A stretch of 64,000 bases of DNA from Streptomyces violascens (lineage in GTDB: Bacteria > Actinomycetota > Actinomycetes > Streptomycetales > Streptomycetaceae). The DNA lies in assembly GCF_014649955.1 (NCBI RefSeq), contig NZ_BMUA01000005.1, forward strand, positions 124,001 through 188,000. Reading direction: 5' to 3'. This document shows positions 26,185 through 35,080 of the stretch, one piece after another (the stretch's first letter is position 1; every line of letters starts with the position of its first letter). Below the pieces are notes generated by a model. The model searched no databases, was not told where the DNA came from, and was given only the letters and a program-made list of their open reading frames with translations. The position numbers and the translations under genes are program-made.

Positions 26185-26862
26185 CTACCGCTCAAGGAAA
26201 TTGAGGACACCTTGGGCGGTGGGGGCGTCTGTCAGCAGATCGTTGTGGGCGAGGCAGCCGGCGTCGGTGTTGACGGCGCCGGACAGCGGCACGCTGCTGT
26301 TGGGCAGGATGAAGCCGTCGCAGTCCGACCAGAACGTGGCGTACTTGGTCGGCCCCGGCGTCTCGTTGCCGCTCGCCAGACGGCTCTCGACGTACGAGTT
26401 CGGCGTCATGTCCCGGCACCCTTGATCCCAGATCGAACACGCCCAGGCCAGACTGGTCCCGTGGTTGGGCCCGCCGAGCGAGACCCAGTGCCGCACCACC
26501 TGCGTACCGCCGCCGAACTTCACATACCAGCGGGTGGGGAGGCTGCCCTGGCTGTGCGCGACGATGTCCACCTGCGAGGAGCCGGTCTGGGCGCGCACGG
26601 AGTCGATGTACGCGGCGAACCGGCCGGCCAGCACCTCGTTGGTCGACTGGCTGGAGTCGTACGCCCAGGCGAAGAGGTCGCCGTCGGGGTAACCGGCCTG
26701 CCTGAAGCGGTCCTTCATGGTGCCCCAGACCCCGGGGTCGGCGTTGCGGCCGTGCACGAACACGACGGGGACGGGGGTGGGGGCGGTCGCCTGGGCGGCG
26801 GGGGCGAGGGCGATCGTGCCGGTGAGCAGGGCGAGCGCGGTGGCGGCGGGCGCGAGGCGCAT
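26185..26862 (-). CDS. Secreted lipase/esterase, alpha/beta hydrolase (EstB-like lipase class 2)
   Basis: This 225-residue protein has a Sec signal peptide (hydrophobic ATALALLTGTIALAPAAQA). The fold has VVFVHGRNADPGVW as oxyanion-hole strand, nucleophile elbow AHSQGSLP with the catalytic Ser, and a C-terminal LAHNDLLTD with the likely catalytic His. Two Cys pairs (CSIWDQGC and SDC with GC) suggest disulphides, fitting secretion. Such enzymes cleave short- to medium-chain esters. The ATG at 26862 is followed by a good signal; the long upstream frame in the repetitive intergenic region is not coding. It separates the OpuC permease genes from their ATPase gene. Confidence 0.88.
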   Translation of the reverse strand: MRLAPAATALALLTGTIALAPAAQATAPTPVPVVFVHGRNADPGVWGTMKDRFRQAGYPDGDLFAWAYDSSQSTNEVLAGRFAAYIDSVRAQTGSSQVDIVAHSQGSLPTRWYVKFGGGTQVVRHWVSLGGPNHGTSLAWACSIWDQGCRDMTPNSYVESRLASGNETPGPTKYATFWSDCDGFILPNSSVPLSGAVNTDAGCLAHNDLLTDAPTAQGVLNFLER

Positions 26863-27359
26863 GGCGGCTCCAGCGGGGGGTGTTGTGGGGTGCCCGGTAC
26901 GAGGGCTACCGGATGGTAGCCACGCGCTCCGCGGAACGTAAGAGCCGCGCGGCCCCGGTTTCCCCACCCTGCCCAGGGCGGCCCCCCCCGGGGGCTCGCG
27001 CACCCACCCGCCCGTGCAGGGGGTTGGACGGGCTGAGCCCTGGGGCTGAGCCCCAGACCCCCTGCGGGGATTTCGTCCCCTGCACCCCTTTCGGGGCTCC
27101 GCCCCGGCTGGAAGCCGGCTGAGCTCAGCCCAACCCCCCTCCGCCGCTTGTGGGCAGGCGTTCCGCACGGTGATTGAGGTCTCCCCTGGTCGAGCGAAGT
27201 CGAGACCTTGGGGGAGGGTGGGCACAAGCGGGGCCCACGGTCCGCGGACCAAGGGGATTGGGGGGTCTGGGGGCGCAGCCCTCAGGGGGTTTGGGGGCCG
27301 AGGCGATTCAACCCCGCGGAACGGGCCGGTGGGTGGGAAGGCGCCGTTGTCGCACCCCC
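26863..27359. other. 497-bp gene-free stretch with several palindromes
   Basis: The region lies upstream of the lipase and downstream of the OpuC ATPase. CTGGGGCT-G-AGCCCCAG at 27040-27056 is a perfect hairpin. 27178-27207 runs from GGTCTC to GAGACC with TCGA-GCGAAG-TCGA inside, a form I associate with dispersed palindromes of Streptomyces intergenic DNA. C-rich simple tracts fill the rest. The frames through it are low-complexity, so no gene is called. A terminator for the ATPase gene and a promoter for the lipase are expected here, but I cannot place them. Confidence 0.6.
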
Positions 27360-28520
27360 TCACGCGTCGGCGACCGAGTCGAAGTCGACGTCCCCCCGCG
27401 CCACCCCCAGCGCATCCGCGTCCACCGACCTCCGCAGCGCCTCGTGCAGCTTCGCCGGGGTCAGGACGCCGAGGAAGCGGGCGCCGTCCACCACGGCGAC
27501 CCAGCCCGCGTCGTACTGGAGCATCTCGCTGAACGCCTGCTTGAGCGGGGCCCCGACCGGCACCCACGCCTCCATGCGCCGGGCCAGGTCGGCGACCGAG
27601 CCCGGACCTGCCAGGGAGAGCTCGTCCGCCGCGACCCAGCCGTGCAGTTCGCCCCCTTCGTTGAGTACCACCGCCCAGCGCGCCTCCTCGCCGCGCAGCC
27701 GGGCCGCGGCCGCCTCCGCGGGTTCGTCGAGCCGGACGATCGGTGGTTGCTCCAGGTCGTCCGGTTCGACTGTCGTCACCGACAGACGCTTCAACCCCCT
27801 GTCCGCGCCGACGAATTGGGCCACGTACGCCGTGGACGGCGCCCCCAGGACCGACGCCGGGGTGTCGAACTGCTCGATGCGTCCGGACCCGTACACCGCC
27901 ATGCGGTCCCCCATCCGTACGGCTTCCTCGATGTCATGGGTGACCAGGAGGACCGTCTTGCGTACGGTCGCCTGGAGGCCCAGGAACTCGTTCTGGAGGC
28001 GTTCGCGGACGACCGGGTCCACCGCTCCGAACGGTTCGTCCATGAGGAGCACGGGAGGGTCTGCCGCCAGCGCCCTCGCCACTCCCACCCGCTGGCGCTG
28101 GCCGCCCGACAACTGCGCCGGGTAGCGCGGGCCGTACTTCGCCGGGTCGAGGCCGACCAGGTCGAGCAGTTCGGCCGCCCGCGCCCGCGCCTTCGCCCGC
28201 TTCCAGCCGACCAGCGCGGGGACGGTCGCCGTGTTGTCGAGGACCGTACGGTGCGGGAAGAGCCCGACCTGCTGGATGACGTAGCCGATCCGGCGGCGCA
28301 GCTTGACCGGGTCGAGTGCGGCGATGTCCTCGCCCTCGACGAGGATGCGGCCCGACGTGGGCTCGATGAGCCGGTTCACCATCATCATCGTGGTCGTCTT
28401 GCCGCAGCCCGACGGGCCGACGAGCGTGACCAGTTCGCCCTCGGCGACCTCGAAGGACAGGTCGTCGACGGCACGGGTGCCGTCCGGATAGACCTTGCTG
28501 ACCTGCTCGAACCGGATCAT
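27360..28520 (-). CDS. Osmoprotectant ABC transporter ATPase with CBS domains (OpuCA type)
   Basis: This 386-residue protein has Walker A GPSGCGKTT, the Q-loop YVIQQVGLFPH typical of OpuCA/ProV, signature LSGGQRQRV, Walker B VLLMDEPFGAVD and switch His in VTHDIEEA. The last ~110 residues look like paired CBS domains (ARWAVVLNEGGELHGWVAADEL and GWVAVVDGARFLGVLTPAKL), which in this family sense ionic strength. It is the natural partner of the permeases and binding protein at 23862-26163. However, it is encoded convergently and separated from them by the lipase gene, so it needs its own promoter. Confidence 0.92.
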   Translation of the reverse strand: MIRFEQVSKVYPDGTRAVDDLSFEVAEGELVTLVGPSGCGKTTTMMMVNRLIEPTSGRILVEGEDIAALDPVKLRRRIGYVIQQVGLFPHRTVLDNTATVPALVGWKRAKARARAAELLDLVGLDPAKYGPRYPAQLSGGQRQRVGVARALAADPPVLLMDEPFGAVDPVVRERLQNEFLGLQATVRKTVLLVTHDIEEAVRMGDRMAVYGSGRIEQFDTPASVLGAPSTAYVAQFVGADRGLKRLSVTTVEPDDLEQPPIVRLDEPAEAAAARLRGEEARWAVVLNEGGELHGWVAADELSLAGPGSVADLARRMEAWVPVGAPLKQAFSEMLQYDAGWVAVVDGARFLGVLTPAKLHEALRRSVDADALGVARGDVDFDSVADA

Positions 28521-28584
28521 GAACCCACGCTAGGAGCCTCCGGCCCCGCCCGCACTCGGGCCGGTCCGGGGGAGTGCGAGCCGA

Positions 28585-30075
28585 TCAGGGTGCCGCGCGG
28601 AGCAGCACCCGGAAGACCGCGCCCTCGCCCGCGGCCGTCTCCAGCTCCACCTGCCCCTTGTGGGCCTGCACGAGCGCCGAGGCGATGGCCAGGCCGAGCC
28701 CCGCCCCGCCCCCGGTCTGCCGGCTGCGCGAGGCGTCCACGCGGTAGAACCGCTCGAAGACCCGGGTCGCCTGTTCGGGTGTGAGACCCGGGCCCGAGTC
28801 CGCGACCTCGATGATCCCGCGGCCGTCCACAGCGCCCACCCCGATCCGTACCGGAGAACTCGGCGGAGTGTGCGCCACCGCGTTGCCTACCAGGTTCGCG
28901 ACCACCTGACGCAGCCGAGCCTCGTCGCCGAGTACCGGGGCGGGCCCGGGCGGCCCCTCGCCGCCCGGCCCGGTCAGGGTCACCTCGCGCGTCGGGTCCA
29001 GGGCCCTCGTGTCGTGCAGGGCGTCCACCGCGAGGGTGCGCAGATCCATCGGGGCGAGCTGGAGCGGCCGCTGCTCGTCCATGCGGACCAGCGTGAGCAG
29101 GTCCTCCACCAGGCCGCCGAGGCGCACCGCCTCGCTCTCGATGCGGGCCATCGTGCGCTTCACATCGGCGTCGTCGGGGAGCGCGCCCATCCGGTACAGC
29201 TCGGCGAAGCCCCTGATGCCGGCGAGCGGCGTGCGCAGTTCGTGGCTGGCGTCCGCGACGAAGCGCCGCATCTGCTCCTCCGACTCCGCGCGCGCCGCGA
29301 ACGCCGACTCCAGCTGCGCCAGCATCCCGTTGAGCGCACTGGTCAGCCGTCCGGCTTCCGTACGCGGCGAGGCGTCCGGCATGCGGTGCGAGAGCGGGCG
29401 TCCTGCCGCGATCTCCGCCGCCGTGGCCTCGATGCGGCGCAGCGGACGAAGGCCCGCACGTACCGCGAACCAGCCCGCCACCCCGAGCAGCAGCGCCACG
29501 ACGACACCGATGAGCTGGAAGGCCGTGGCCAGGTGGTCGACCGTGGAGGAGACCTCTTCCAGCGGCGCGGCCACGACCACTCCGGCGGGGAGCGCCGGGT
29601 CGCCGCTGTCCACCGGCACGATCAGCATCCGCCAGCTGCCGCCGCCATGATCGCTGGGCACCTCGAAGGGCTTGCCCAGGTGGGCCCGCAGCGCCTTCGC
29701 GTCCATCACCGGCCACAGCGGCCGGGGGTCGCCCGCCGCGACGGGCTGACGGAACTGCTCGGTGACCTTGCCGTCGTCGGCCGCGAAGGCGATCACGTAC
29801 TGGCTGGGCAGCCAGGCCCGGCCGGACCGGCCCGCGCGCGGCGCCGGGGTGCCTTCGACGCCGACCCGGTGCGCCACCGAGTCCCCGAACCGGTTCAGCT
29901 GCTGGTCGACGCGCTGCACCAACTGGCCACGTACCGAGCTCAGGACGACGGTGTCGCTCACCGTCAGCCCGAGCGCCACCAGCGCCATCGCGAGCAGCAC
30001 AAGACGCGAGCGCAGCGAAAGGGCGGCGAAGCGGCGCGGCAGCCGGCCGAGCCGCGCCCGCAGGTATCTCAGCAT
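28585..30075 (-). CDS. Two-component sensor histidine kinase
   Basis: This 496-residue membrane kinase has a transmembrane segment at about 25-47 and an extracytoplasmic sensor of about 135 residues. A second transmembrane segment (about 185-206), a HAMP linker, the dimerisation box with His278 in DASHELRTPL, N-box VGNAVAHTP, D-box ADSGPGL, F-box VFERFYRVD and G-box GGGAGLGL follow. It is of the OmpR/PhoB-partner class. It starts 12 bp after the response regulator stop, at the end of a six-gene operon with an ABC exporter, so it probably controls that exporter. The signal could be a drug, peptide or envelope stress. Confidence 0.93.
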   Translation of the reverse strand: MLRYLRARLGRLPRRFAALSLRSRLVLLAMALVALGLTVSDTVVLSSVRGQLVQRVDQQLNRFGDSVAHRVGVEGTPAPRAGRSGRAWLPSQYVIAFAADDGKVTEQFRQPVAAGDPRPLWPVMDAKALRAHLGKPFEVPSDHGGGSWRMLIVPVDSGDPALPAGVVVAAPLEEVSSTVDHLATAFQLIGVVVALLLGVAGWFAVRAGLRPLRRIEATAAEIAAGRPLSHRMPDASPRTEAGRLTSALNGMLAQLESAFAARAESEEQMRRFVADASHELRTPLAGIRGFAELYRMGALPDDADVKRTMARIESEAVRLGGLVEDLLTLVRMDEQRPLQLAPMDLRTLAVDALHDTRALDPTREVTLTGPGGEGPPGPAPVLGDEARLRQVVANLVGNAVAHTPPSSPVRIGVGAVDGRGIIEVADSGPGLTPEQATRVFERFYRVDASRSRQTGGGAGLGLAIASALVQAHKGQVELETAAGEGAVFRVLLRAAP

Positions 30076-30087
30076 CGGGCGGACACC

Positions 30088-30822
30088 TCAGGACTGCGGG
30101 CGGCGCAGCACATAGCCGATGCCGCGCACGGTGTGGATGAGCTTGGGCGCGCCGTCGGCCCCGGAGTCCACCTTGCGGCGCACGTACGAGATGTACGACT
30201 CGACGATGCTGTGGTCGCCGCCGAAGTCGTACGCCCACACATGTTCGAGGATCTGCGGCTTGGACACGACGCGGTCGGCGTTGGTCATCAGGTAGGCGAG
30301 CAGTTTGAACTCGGTCGGGGAAAGCGAGACGGGCCGCCCGGCCCGCAGGACCTGGTGGCCCACCGGGTCGAGTTCGAGATCGCCCGCCACCAGACGGCCC
30401 TCGCCGCTCGGGCCGCCGGTGCGGCGCAGGATCGCGCGGATCCGGGCGATCAGCTCCTCCAGGCTGAACGGCTTGGTGACGTAGTCGTCGCCGCCCGCCG
30501 TCAGACCGCTGATCTTGTCGTCGACGCCGTCCTTCGCGGTGAGGAAGAGCACCGGCAGATGGTCCGGGCCCGGGCCGCCGCCGGGCTCCTCGCGCAGCCT
30601 GCGCACGACCGCGAAACCCGTCATGTCGGGCAGCATCACATCGAGCACCACCAGGTCCGGGCGCTCCTTGGCGACGGCGGCCAGCGCGTCGGCCCCGGTG
30701 GCCGCCGAGACGACCTTGAAGCCGACGAAGCGCAGCGAGGCCGAGAGCAGTTCCCTGATGTTGGGCTCGTCGTCGACGACCAGCAGGCTCGCCTCGGGCA
30801 TGGCTGCGTCCGTCGGGGCCAT
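30088..30822 (-). CDS. OmpR/PhoB-family response regulator
   Basis: This 244-residue protein has a receiver domain with acidic pocket VVDDEP, phosphoacceptor Asp61 in VVLDVMLPD and Lys117 in VTKPFS. The C-terminal winged helix reads LSPTEFKLLAYLM with the recognition region DHSIVESYISYVRRKVD and ends HTVRGIGYVLR. It is phosphorylated by the downstream kinase. PhoB-class regulators bind direct repeats spaced 11 bp, and just such CTGGGAG repeats lie in the promoter at the head of this operon (34946-34974), so autoregulation is likely. The gap to the preceding gene is 38 bp. Confidence 0.94.
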   Translation of the reverse strand: MAPTDAAMPEASLLVVDDEPNIRELLSASLRFVGFKVVSAATGADALAAVAKERPDLVVLDVMLPDMTGFAVVRRLREEPGGGPGPDHLPVLFLTAKDGVDDKISGLTAGGDDYVTKPFSLEELIARIRAILRRTGGPSGEGRLVAGDLELDPVGHQVLRAGRPVSLSPTEFKLLAYLMTNADRVVSKPQILEHVWAYDFGGDHSIVESYISYVRRKVDSGADGAPKLIHTVRGIGYVLRRPQS

Positions 30823-30860
30823 CGGTTTCCTCCTCGTGGCGGCGTGGGTGTCTTCGGCGA

Positions 30861-31454
30861 TCAGCCCCGGCCGCCGCCGAAACCGCTCGCGCCGCCCTGG
30901 GTGACGGTGGTCGCCGCGACGTCCCCGGAGGCATTCTGACTGCCGCGCACCGTCACCGTCTGGCCCGGCTGCAGATCGGACACCTTGCCGCTCTTGGACT
31001 CGGTGACCTGGGTGCTGCCGGCCGTGGTGACCTTGACGACGTTGCCCTGGGTGTCCGTGACGTAGATGGTGCTGCCGTCGACGAGCTTCACCGTACCGAT
31101 GGTCAGGCCGCCCGCCGCGCCCGGGATGCCTCCGCCCTGGCGCTGGCCGCCCTGCCCGGCACCGAAGCCCTGGCGCTGGCCGCCCTGGCCGTTCTGCGCG
31201 GCCCCGCCACGGGCGGCCGCGGACGGCGTGCCGCCCTGGCTCTGGTTCTTCTCCACCAGGGCGCCCCCGGCGAAGGCGAGCCCCGCCACCAGAGAGCCCG
31301 AAAGCAGCAGCGTCAGCCAGGGCAGCCGCTGGCGCGGAGGTGCGCTGAGCTCTGCCGAAATGTCCCGGGCGTCCGGTGGTTCGGCGAGGATGTCCTCCGG
31401 GTCGCCGGTCTTCGTGGGGCCAGCGCTCTCCAAAATCTCGGCGTTGCCGAACAT
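30861..31454 (-). CDS. Membrane-anchored protein with Gly/Gln-rich linker and DUF5666-like domain
   Basis: This protein of about 197 residues has three parts: an acidic cytoplasmic N-terminus, one transmembrane helix (LPWLTLLLSGSLVAGLAFAGGAL), and an extracellular low-complexity linker with GGQRQG repeats. The small C-terminal beta domain (TIGTVKLVDGSTIYVTDTQGN, then SDLQPGQTVTVRG) resembles the OB-like DUF5666. The ATG at 31454 is chosen because GGGAGAGG lies just before it; an ATG at 31475 is the alternative. It sits between the exporter permease and the response regulator. An accessory or sensing role in the exporter is inferred only from position. Confidence 0.75.
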   Translation of the reverse strand: MFGNAEILESAGPTKTGDPEDILAEPPDARDISAELSAPPRQRLPWLTLLLSGSLVAGLAFAGGALVEKNQSQGGTPSAAARGGAAQNGQGGQRQGFGAGQGGQRQGGGIPGAAGGLTIGTVKLVDGSTIYVTDTQGNVVKVTTAGSTQVTESKSGKVSDLQPGQTVTVRGSQNASGDVAATTVTQGGASGFGGGRG

Positions 31455-31480
31455 GTCCTCTCCCTGTCCGTACATGGGGT

Positions 31481-32698
31481 TCACTCGTGCCGCAGGGCTT
31501 CGATGGGCCGCAGGCTCGCGGCCCGGTTGGCCGGATAGCCGCCGAAGAACAGCCCGATGGCCACGGCGATCGCGAAGGCGCCGACGACCGATTCGGGGAT
31601 GATCACCGGCTTGATGCCGACGATCGTGAAGTGCGAGCCGATCAGGCCCGCAGCGACGCCGAGCCCGCCGCCGATCAGCGAAAGCAGCGTCGACTCGGCG
31701 AGGAACTGCCCCAGGATGACGCCCCGCGGCGCTCCGATCGCCTTGCGGATGCCGATCTCGCGGGTCCGTTCGGTCACCGTCACGAGCATGATGTTGGTGA
31801 TGCCGATCCCGCCGACGAGCAGGGAGATCGCCGCCACCGCGCCGAGCAGCACCGTGAACGTCTTGTTGGTGTCCGCCTGCGTGGTGAGCAGGGAGGCCTG
31901 GTTGCTGACCCGGAAGTCGAGCGCGTTCGGGTCCTTGATGCCGTGCCGGCCCATCAGGACGGTCGTGATCTCGTTCTGGGCCTGGCTCGTCGCGTCCGCC
32001 GACTTCGCCTCGACGAGGATCTGGCCGATCGAGCCGAAGCCGGTGAAGGCGTTCTGCACGGTCGGCAGCGGCGCGATCACCACGTCGTCCGGGTCCTGGA
32101 ACCCGGTGCCGCCCTTGGTGGCGAGCACCCCGACCACCGTGAACGGCGTGCCACCGAGCGTCATCTTCTTGCCGACCGGGTCGGCCGTGCCGAACACGTC
32201 CGTCGCCGTGGTCGAGCCGATCACGGCCACCTTGCGCGAGCCGAGCACGTCGTCGGAGCTGAAGTAGTCGCCCTTGGTCACCTTGCTGTTGGACGCCTTG
32301 AAGTACGCCGGATAGGTGCCCACGACCTGACTCACCGCGTGCGAGGTGCCCTCGTACAGCGCGGTCTGCGATGTGGTGGTCTCCGGGGCGACCGATTCGA
32401 TGTGCGGCGCGGACGCGGGGTCGGCGAGCGCGCGGGCGTCGTCCACGGTCAGCGGCTTGGTGACGGTGGCGCCCGATGAGCGCGAGCCGCCGAAGCCGCC
32501 GCCCGAGGACACCGTGAGCGCGTTGGTGCCGAGCTTCTCGATCGAGTCCTTCACGGCCTGCGAGGAGCCGTTGCCGACCGCGAGCAGCACGATGACCGCG
32601 GCCACACCGATCAGCACCCCGAGCATGGTCAGCGCGGAGCGCACCTTGTTCGCCGCGAGCCCGCCGAAGGCGAAGCGCAGCGTCTCGAACGGGCTCAC
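31481..32698 (-). CDS. MacB/FtsX-family ABC permease
   Basis: This 405-residue protein has one N-terminal transmembrane segment (SALTMLGVLIGVAAVIVLLAV), a large extracytoplasmic MacB-PCD domain of about 230 residues, and three C-terminal segments. The conserved TREIGIRKAIGAPRGVILGQFL lies between transmembrane segments. MacB-type permeases move substrates such as peptides or antibiotics out of the membrane by mechanotransmission. The GTG at 32698 overlaps the ATPase stop. It works with the ATPase and the HlyD-like adaptor encoded upstream. Confidence 0.92.
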   Translation of the reverse strand: MSPFETLRFAFGGLAANKVRSALTMLGVLIGVAAVIVLLAVGNGSSQAVKDSIEKLGTNALTVSSGGGFGGSRSSGATVTKPLTVDDARALADPASAPHIESVAPETTTSQTALYEGTSHAVSQVVGTYPAYFKASNSKVTKGDYFSSDDVLGSRKVAVIGSTTATDVFGTADPVGKKMTLGGTPFTVVGVLATKGGTGFQDPDDVVIAPLPTVQNAFTGFGSIGQILVEAKSADATSQAQNEITTVLMGRHGIKDPNALDFRVSNQASLLTTQADTNKTFTVLLGAVAAISLLVGGIGITNIMLVTVTERTREIGIRKAIGAPRGVILGQFLAESTLLSLIGGGLGVAAGLIGSHFTIVGIKPVIIPESVVGAFAIAVAIGLFFGGYPANRAASLRPIEALRHE

Positions 32699-33546
32699 CG
32701 GCCGCCTCCGACCAGGGATTCGTCCTCGCGCAGGGCGGGCGGCGGACCGCCGACGGGAGCCTGCCGTACGTCGTCGACGATCCTTCCGTCGACGAGCCGG
32801 ACGACCCGCTTGGCATGCCGGGCCACCTCGTCCTCGTGCGTGATCAGCACGACGGTGCGACCCGCCGCGTTCAGCCGGTCGACAACGGAGAGCACCTCCT
32901 CGGTGCTGCGGCTGTCCAGATTTCCGGTGGGCTCGTCCGCGAGCAGCATCGCGGGCGCCGTCACCAGGGCCCGGGCGACGGCCACCCGCTGCTGCTGACC
33001 GCCGGAGAGCTCGTTGGGGCGGTGGTCCATCCGGTCGGCGAGCCCGACCAGGGTGATTGCCGCCTCGGCCCGCCGGCGCCGCTCGGCGGGCTTCACGCCC
33101 GCGTACGCCAGCGGCAGCTCGACCTGGGCGAGCGCGGGGGTGCGCGGCACCAGGTTGAACGACTGGAAGACGAAGCCGATCTTGCGGTTGCGCACCAGCG
33201 ACAGCTGGCGCTCGTCGAGCCCGCCGACGTGGATGCCGTCGAGCAGATACCGGCCCGACGTCGGCACGTCGAGGCAGCCCAGGATGTTCATCAGGGTCGA
33301 CTTGCCCGAGCCCGAACTTCCCATCACGGCGACGAAGTCGCCCTGCTCGACGACGAGTTCGACGCCGAGGGCCTGTCCGCTCACCGGGTCGATGGGCCCG
33401 CTGAGCGCGGGGACGGCCGCGTCGCCGTGCCCGTACGTCTTGATCAGTGAGCGCACCTCGATCACCGGCGCCGGAGCCCAGGGCCCGTCGGCTGACGCCG
33501 CCTCGGGCAGCGTCGCGGTTCTGCGCGGCCACAGAGGCGGGGTCAT
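32695..33546 (-). CDS. MacB/LolD-type ABC transporter ATPase
   Basis: This 283-residue protein has Walker A GSSGSGKST, Q-loop FVFQSFNLVP, signature LSGGQQQRV, Walker B MLLADEPTGNLD and switch His in LITHEDEVARHA, all typical of the LolD/MacB class. It has a short N-terminal extension rich in Pro/Ala, and an insert after the first strand (PIDPVSGQALGVELVV) longer than in most relatives. The ATG at 33546 overlaps the adaptor stop and its own stop overlaps the permease start, so the export genes are translationally linked. Confidence 0.93.
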   Translation of the reverse strand: MTPPLWPRRTATLPEAASADGPWAPAPVIEVRSLIKTYGHGDAAVPALSGPIDPVSGQALGVELVVEQGDFVAVMGSSGSGKSTLMNILGCLDVPTSGRYLLDGIHVGGLDERQLSLVRNRKIGFVFQSFNLVPRTPALAQVELPLAYAGVKPAERRRRAEAAITLVGLADRMDHRPNELSGGQQQRVAVARALVTAPAMLLADEPTGNLDSRSTEEVLSVVDRLNAAGRTVVLITHEDEVARHAKRVVRLVDGRIVDDVRQAPVGGPPPALREDESLVGGGR

Positions 33547-34910
33547 CCGCGGCCACCCCCGCCGCCACCGGCACGGAAGCCGCCGCCACCGCCCCCGCCG
33601 CCGCGGGTGCGTGCGCCTCCGCCACCGAGGCCGCCGGGGAAGGCGCCGCTCGGGAAGCCGCCGTTGCCCGTCGCGGACACGCTGGCCAGCTGCACCTTCT
33701 CGCCCTCGCTCAGACCGCTGAGGATCTGGTCGGAGCTGTCGCCCTCCAGACCCACCGTGACAGGAGTGCGCTCGGTGGTGCCGTCCGCCTTGACCACGGT
33801 CACCGTACGGTTGGCGCCGGTGCCGGTCACCGCTGCCGTCGGCACCGACAGGGCGCCGGACGCCTCGCCCGTGACGACCTGGATGCTCGCGCTGAGCCCC
33901 GTGCGCAGGTTGGTGGTGGGGCTCGTGATGGTGAGCGTGGCGGCGTACTGCACGGCGCTCCCCGAACTGCTGTTGCCGCCGCCCCCGCCGGAGCCCGAAC
34001 CGGAGCTGACGGGCAGTGAACTGACCGACAGAACCTTGGCGTTGAGGACCGTGTCCGACTCCGCGTTCAGCGTGACCGTCGCCGCCTGGCCGGGCTTCAC
34101 CTTGAGCGCGTCGGCCTCGGAGAAGTTCGCGGTGACCTGCATGCCGGACGGGTTGGTGAGGACCACGAAGCCGGACAGGGCCGAGGAGGACGATGAACTG
34201 GCGCTGTTGGAGCCGGAGTTGGATGCGTTGCCCGAACCGCCGCCGCCCCCGTTCGTGCCGTTGCCGCCGGTGCCGGTGACGGTGTCGCCCGTCTTCGCCG
34301 ACACGGACGCGACGGTCCCGGCGACCGGGGCCGTGAGCGTGGTCCCGTCCACCGCGCGCTGTGCCGCGTCCACCGCGTTCTGGGCCTGGGTGAGCTGGGC
34401 TTCGGCCTGCGCGAGCTGCGCGGGGTCGACCGTCGGCGAGGCAGCCGGGACGGGCGCGGTGTTGGCGGAGCCGCGCGTCGAGGAGCCGCCGCCCGAACCG
34501 GACGCCGTGCTCGAACTCGGCTGGCCCTCCTGCGCCTTGGTGAGGTTGGCCCGGGCTGCCGTCAGCGACGCCTCGTCCTGGGCGAGGGTCTCCTTGGCGG
34601 CGGTGGCGTCCACCTTGCCGAGGACCTGGCCGCGGGACACCTTGTCGCCCGGCTTGACGTCGACCTCGGTGAGCTTGCCGCCGGTGGTGAAGTTCACCCC
34701 GGCGTCGCTCGGCGAGGCCAGCGAGCCGGAGCCGGACACGGTGGCGAGGACCGTGCCCTTGGTGACCTCGACGGTCTTCGAGCCGGCCCGCGCGGGGGTG
34801 TCGCTGTGGCTGGTCACCGCCGCGTAGGCACCGCCGGCGCCCGCCAGGACGGCCACACCGAGCACCGAGTTGATCAGGACGGCTTTGCGCCGTCGTGGGA
34901 GCACCTTCAT
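33543..34910 (-). CDS. HlyD/MacA-like membrane-fusion protein
   Basis: This 455-residue protein has one N-terminal transmembrane segment (AVLINSVLGVAVLAGAGGAYAA) and a split lipoyl domain (KLTEVDVKPGDKVSRGQVLGKVD and LTAPVAGTVASVSAKTGDTV). A short coiled-coil hairpin rich in Gln/Ala, beta-barrel repeats, and a C-terminal Gly-rich tail with stretches such as GGGGARTRGGGG complete it. Two Ser/Gly-rich low-complexity inserts interrupt the folds. In Gram-positives such adaptors assist MacB-type exporters across the envelope. It is the first gene of the operon, directly behind the 11-bp repeat operator. Confidence 0.9.
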   Translation of the reverse strand: MKVLPRRRKAVLINSVLGVAVLAGAGGAYAAVTSHSDTPARAGSKTVEVTKGTVLATVSGSGSLASPSDAGVNFTTGGKLTEVDVKPGDKVSRGQVLGKVDATAAKETLAQDEASLTAARANLTKAQEGQPSSSTASGSGGGSSTRGSANTAPVPAASPTVDPAQLAQAEAQLTQAQNAVDAAQRAVDGTTLTAPVAGTVASVSAKTGDTVTGTGGNGTNGGGGGSGNASNSGSNSASSSSSSALSGFVVLTNPSGMQVTANFSEADALKVKPGQAATVTLNAESDTVLNAKVLSVSSLPVSSGSGSGGGGGNSSSGSAVQYAATLTITSPTTNLRTGLSASIQVVTGEASGALSVPTAAVTGTGANRTVTVVKADGTTERTPVTVGLEGDSSDQILSGLSEGEKVQLASVSATGNGGFPSGAFPGGLGGGGARTRGGGGGGGGFRAGGGGGGRG

Positions 34911-34945
34911 GACGGCGGATCCTGGCCGCCCGCACTTTGGAACGT

Positions 34946-34974
34946 CTGGGAGCTTTCTGGGAGTTCCCTGGGAG
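34946..34974. promoter_or_regulatory. Triple CTGGGAG direct repeat with exact 11-bp spacing
   Basis: CTGGGAG occurs at 34946-34952, 34957-34963 and 34968-34974, each 11 bp from the last. PhoB/OmpR-class regulators bind tandem 11-bp repeats, and such a regulator is encoded in the adjoining operon. It lies 36-64 bp upstream of the adaptor start at 34910. Confidence 0.7.
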
Positions 34975-35065
34975 CGCCGACGCCGGTGAATCTTCGGATT
35001 ACGGGCGTGAGGGTACGTATCGGATCACCACGGGTGTCCCGTCGGCCCCGCACGGGCCCGGACGT

Positions 35066-35080
35066 CCAGGGAACTCCCAG
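35066..35080. promoter_or_regulatory. Inverted copy of the CTGGGAG operator
   Basis: The minus strand here reads CTGGGAGTTCCCTGG, identical over 15 bases to plus-strand 34957-34971. It faces the divergent lipoprotein gene (start 35207), suggesting that both promoters answer to the same response regulator. Confidence 0.6.

Noticed and set aside
27178..27207. Palindrome considered as an insertion-element end or attachment site
   Set aside because: There is no transposase, integrase or flanking direct repeat. It resembles dispersed Streptomyces intergenic palindromes.
28660..30939. 759-residue plus-strand frame opposite the two-component genes
   Set aside because: The opposite strand carries a textbook histidine kinase and response regulator. 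This frame is composition-driven.
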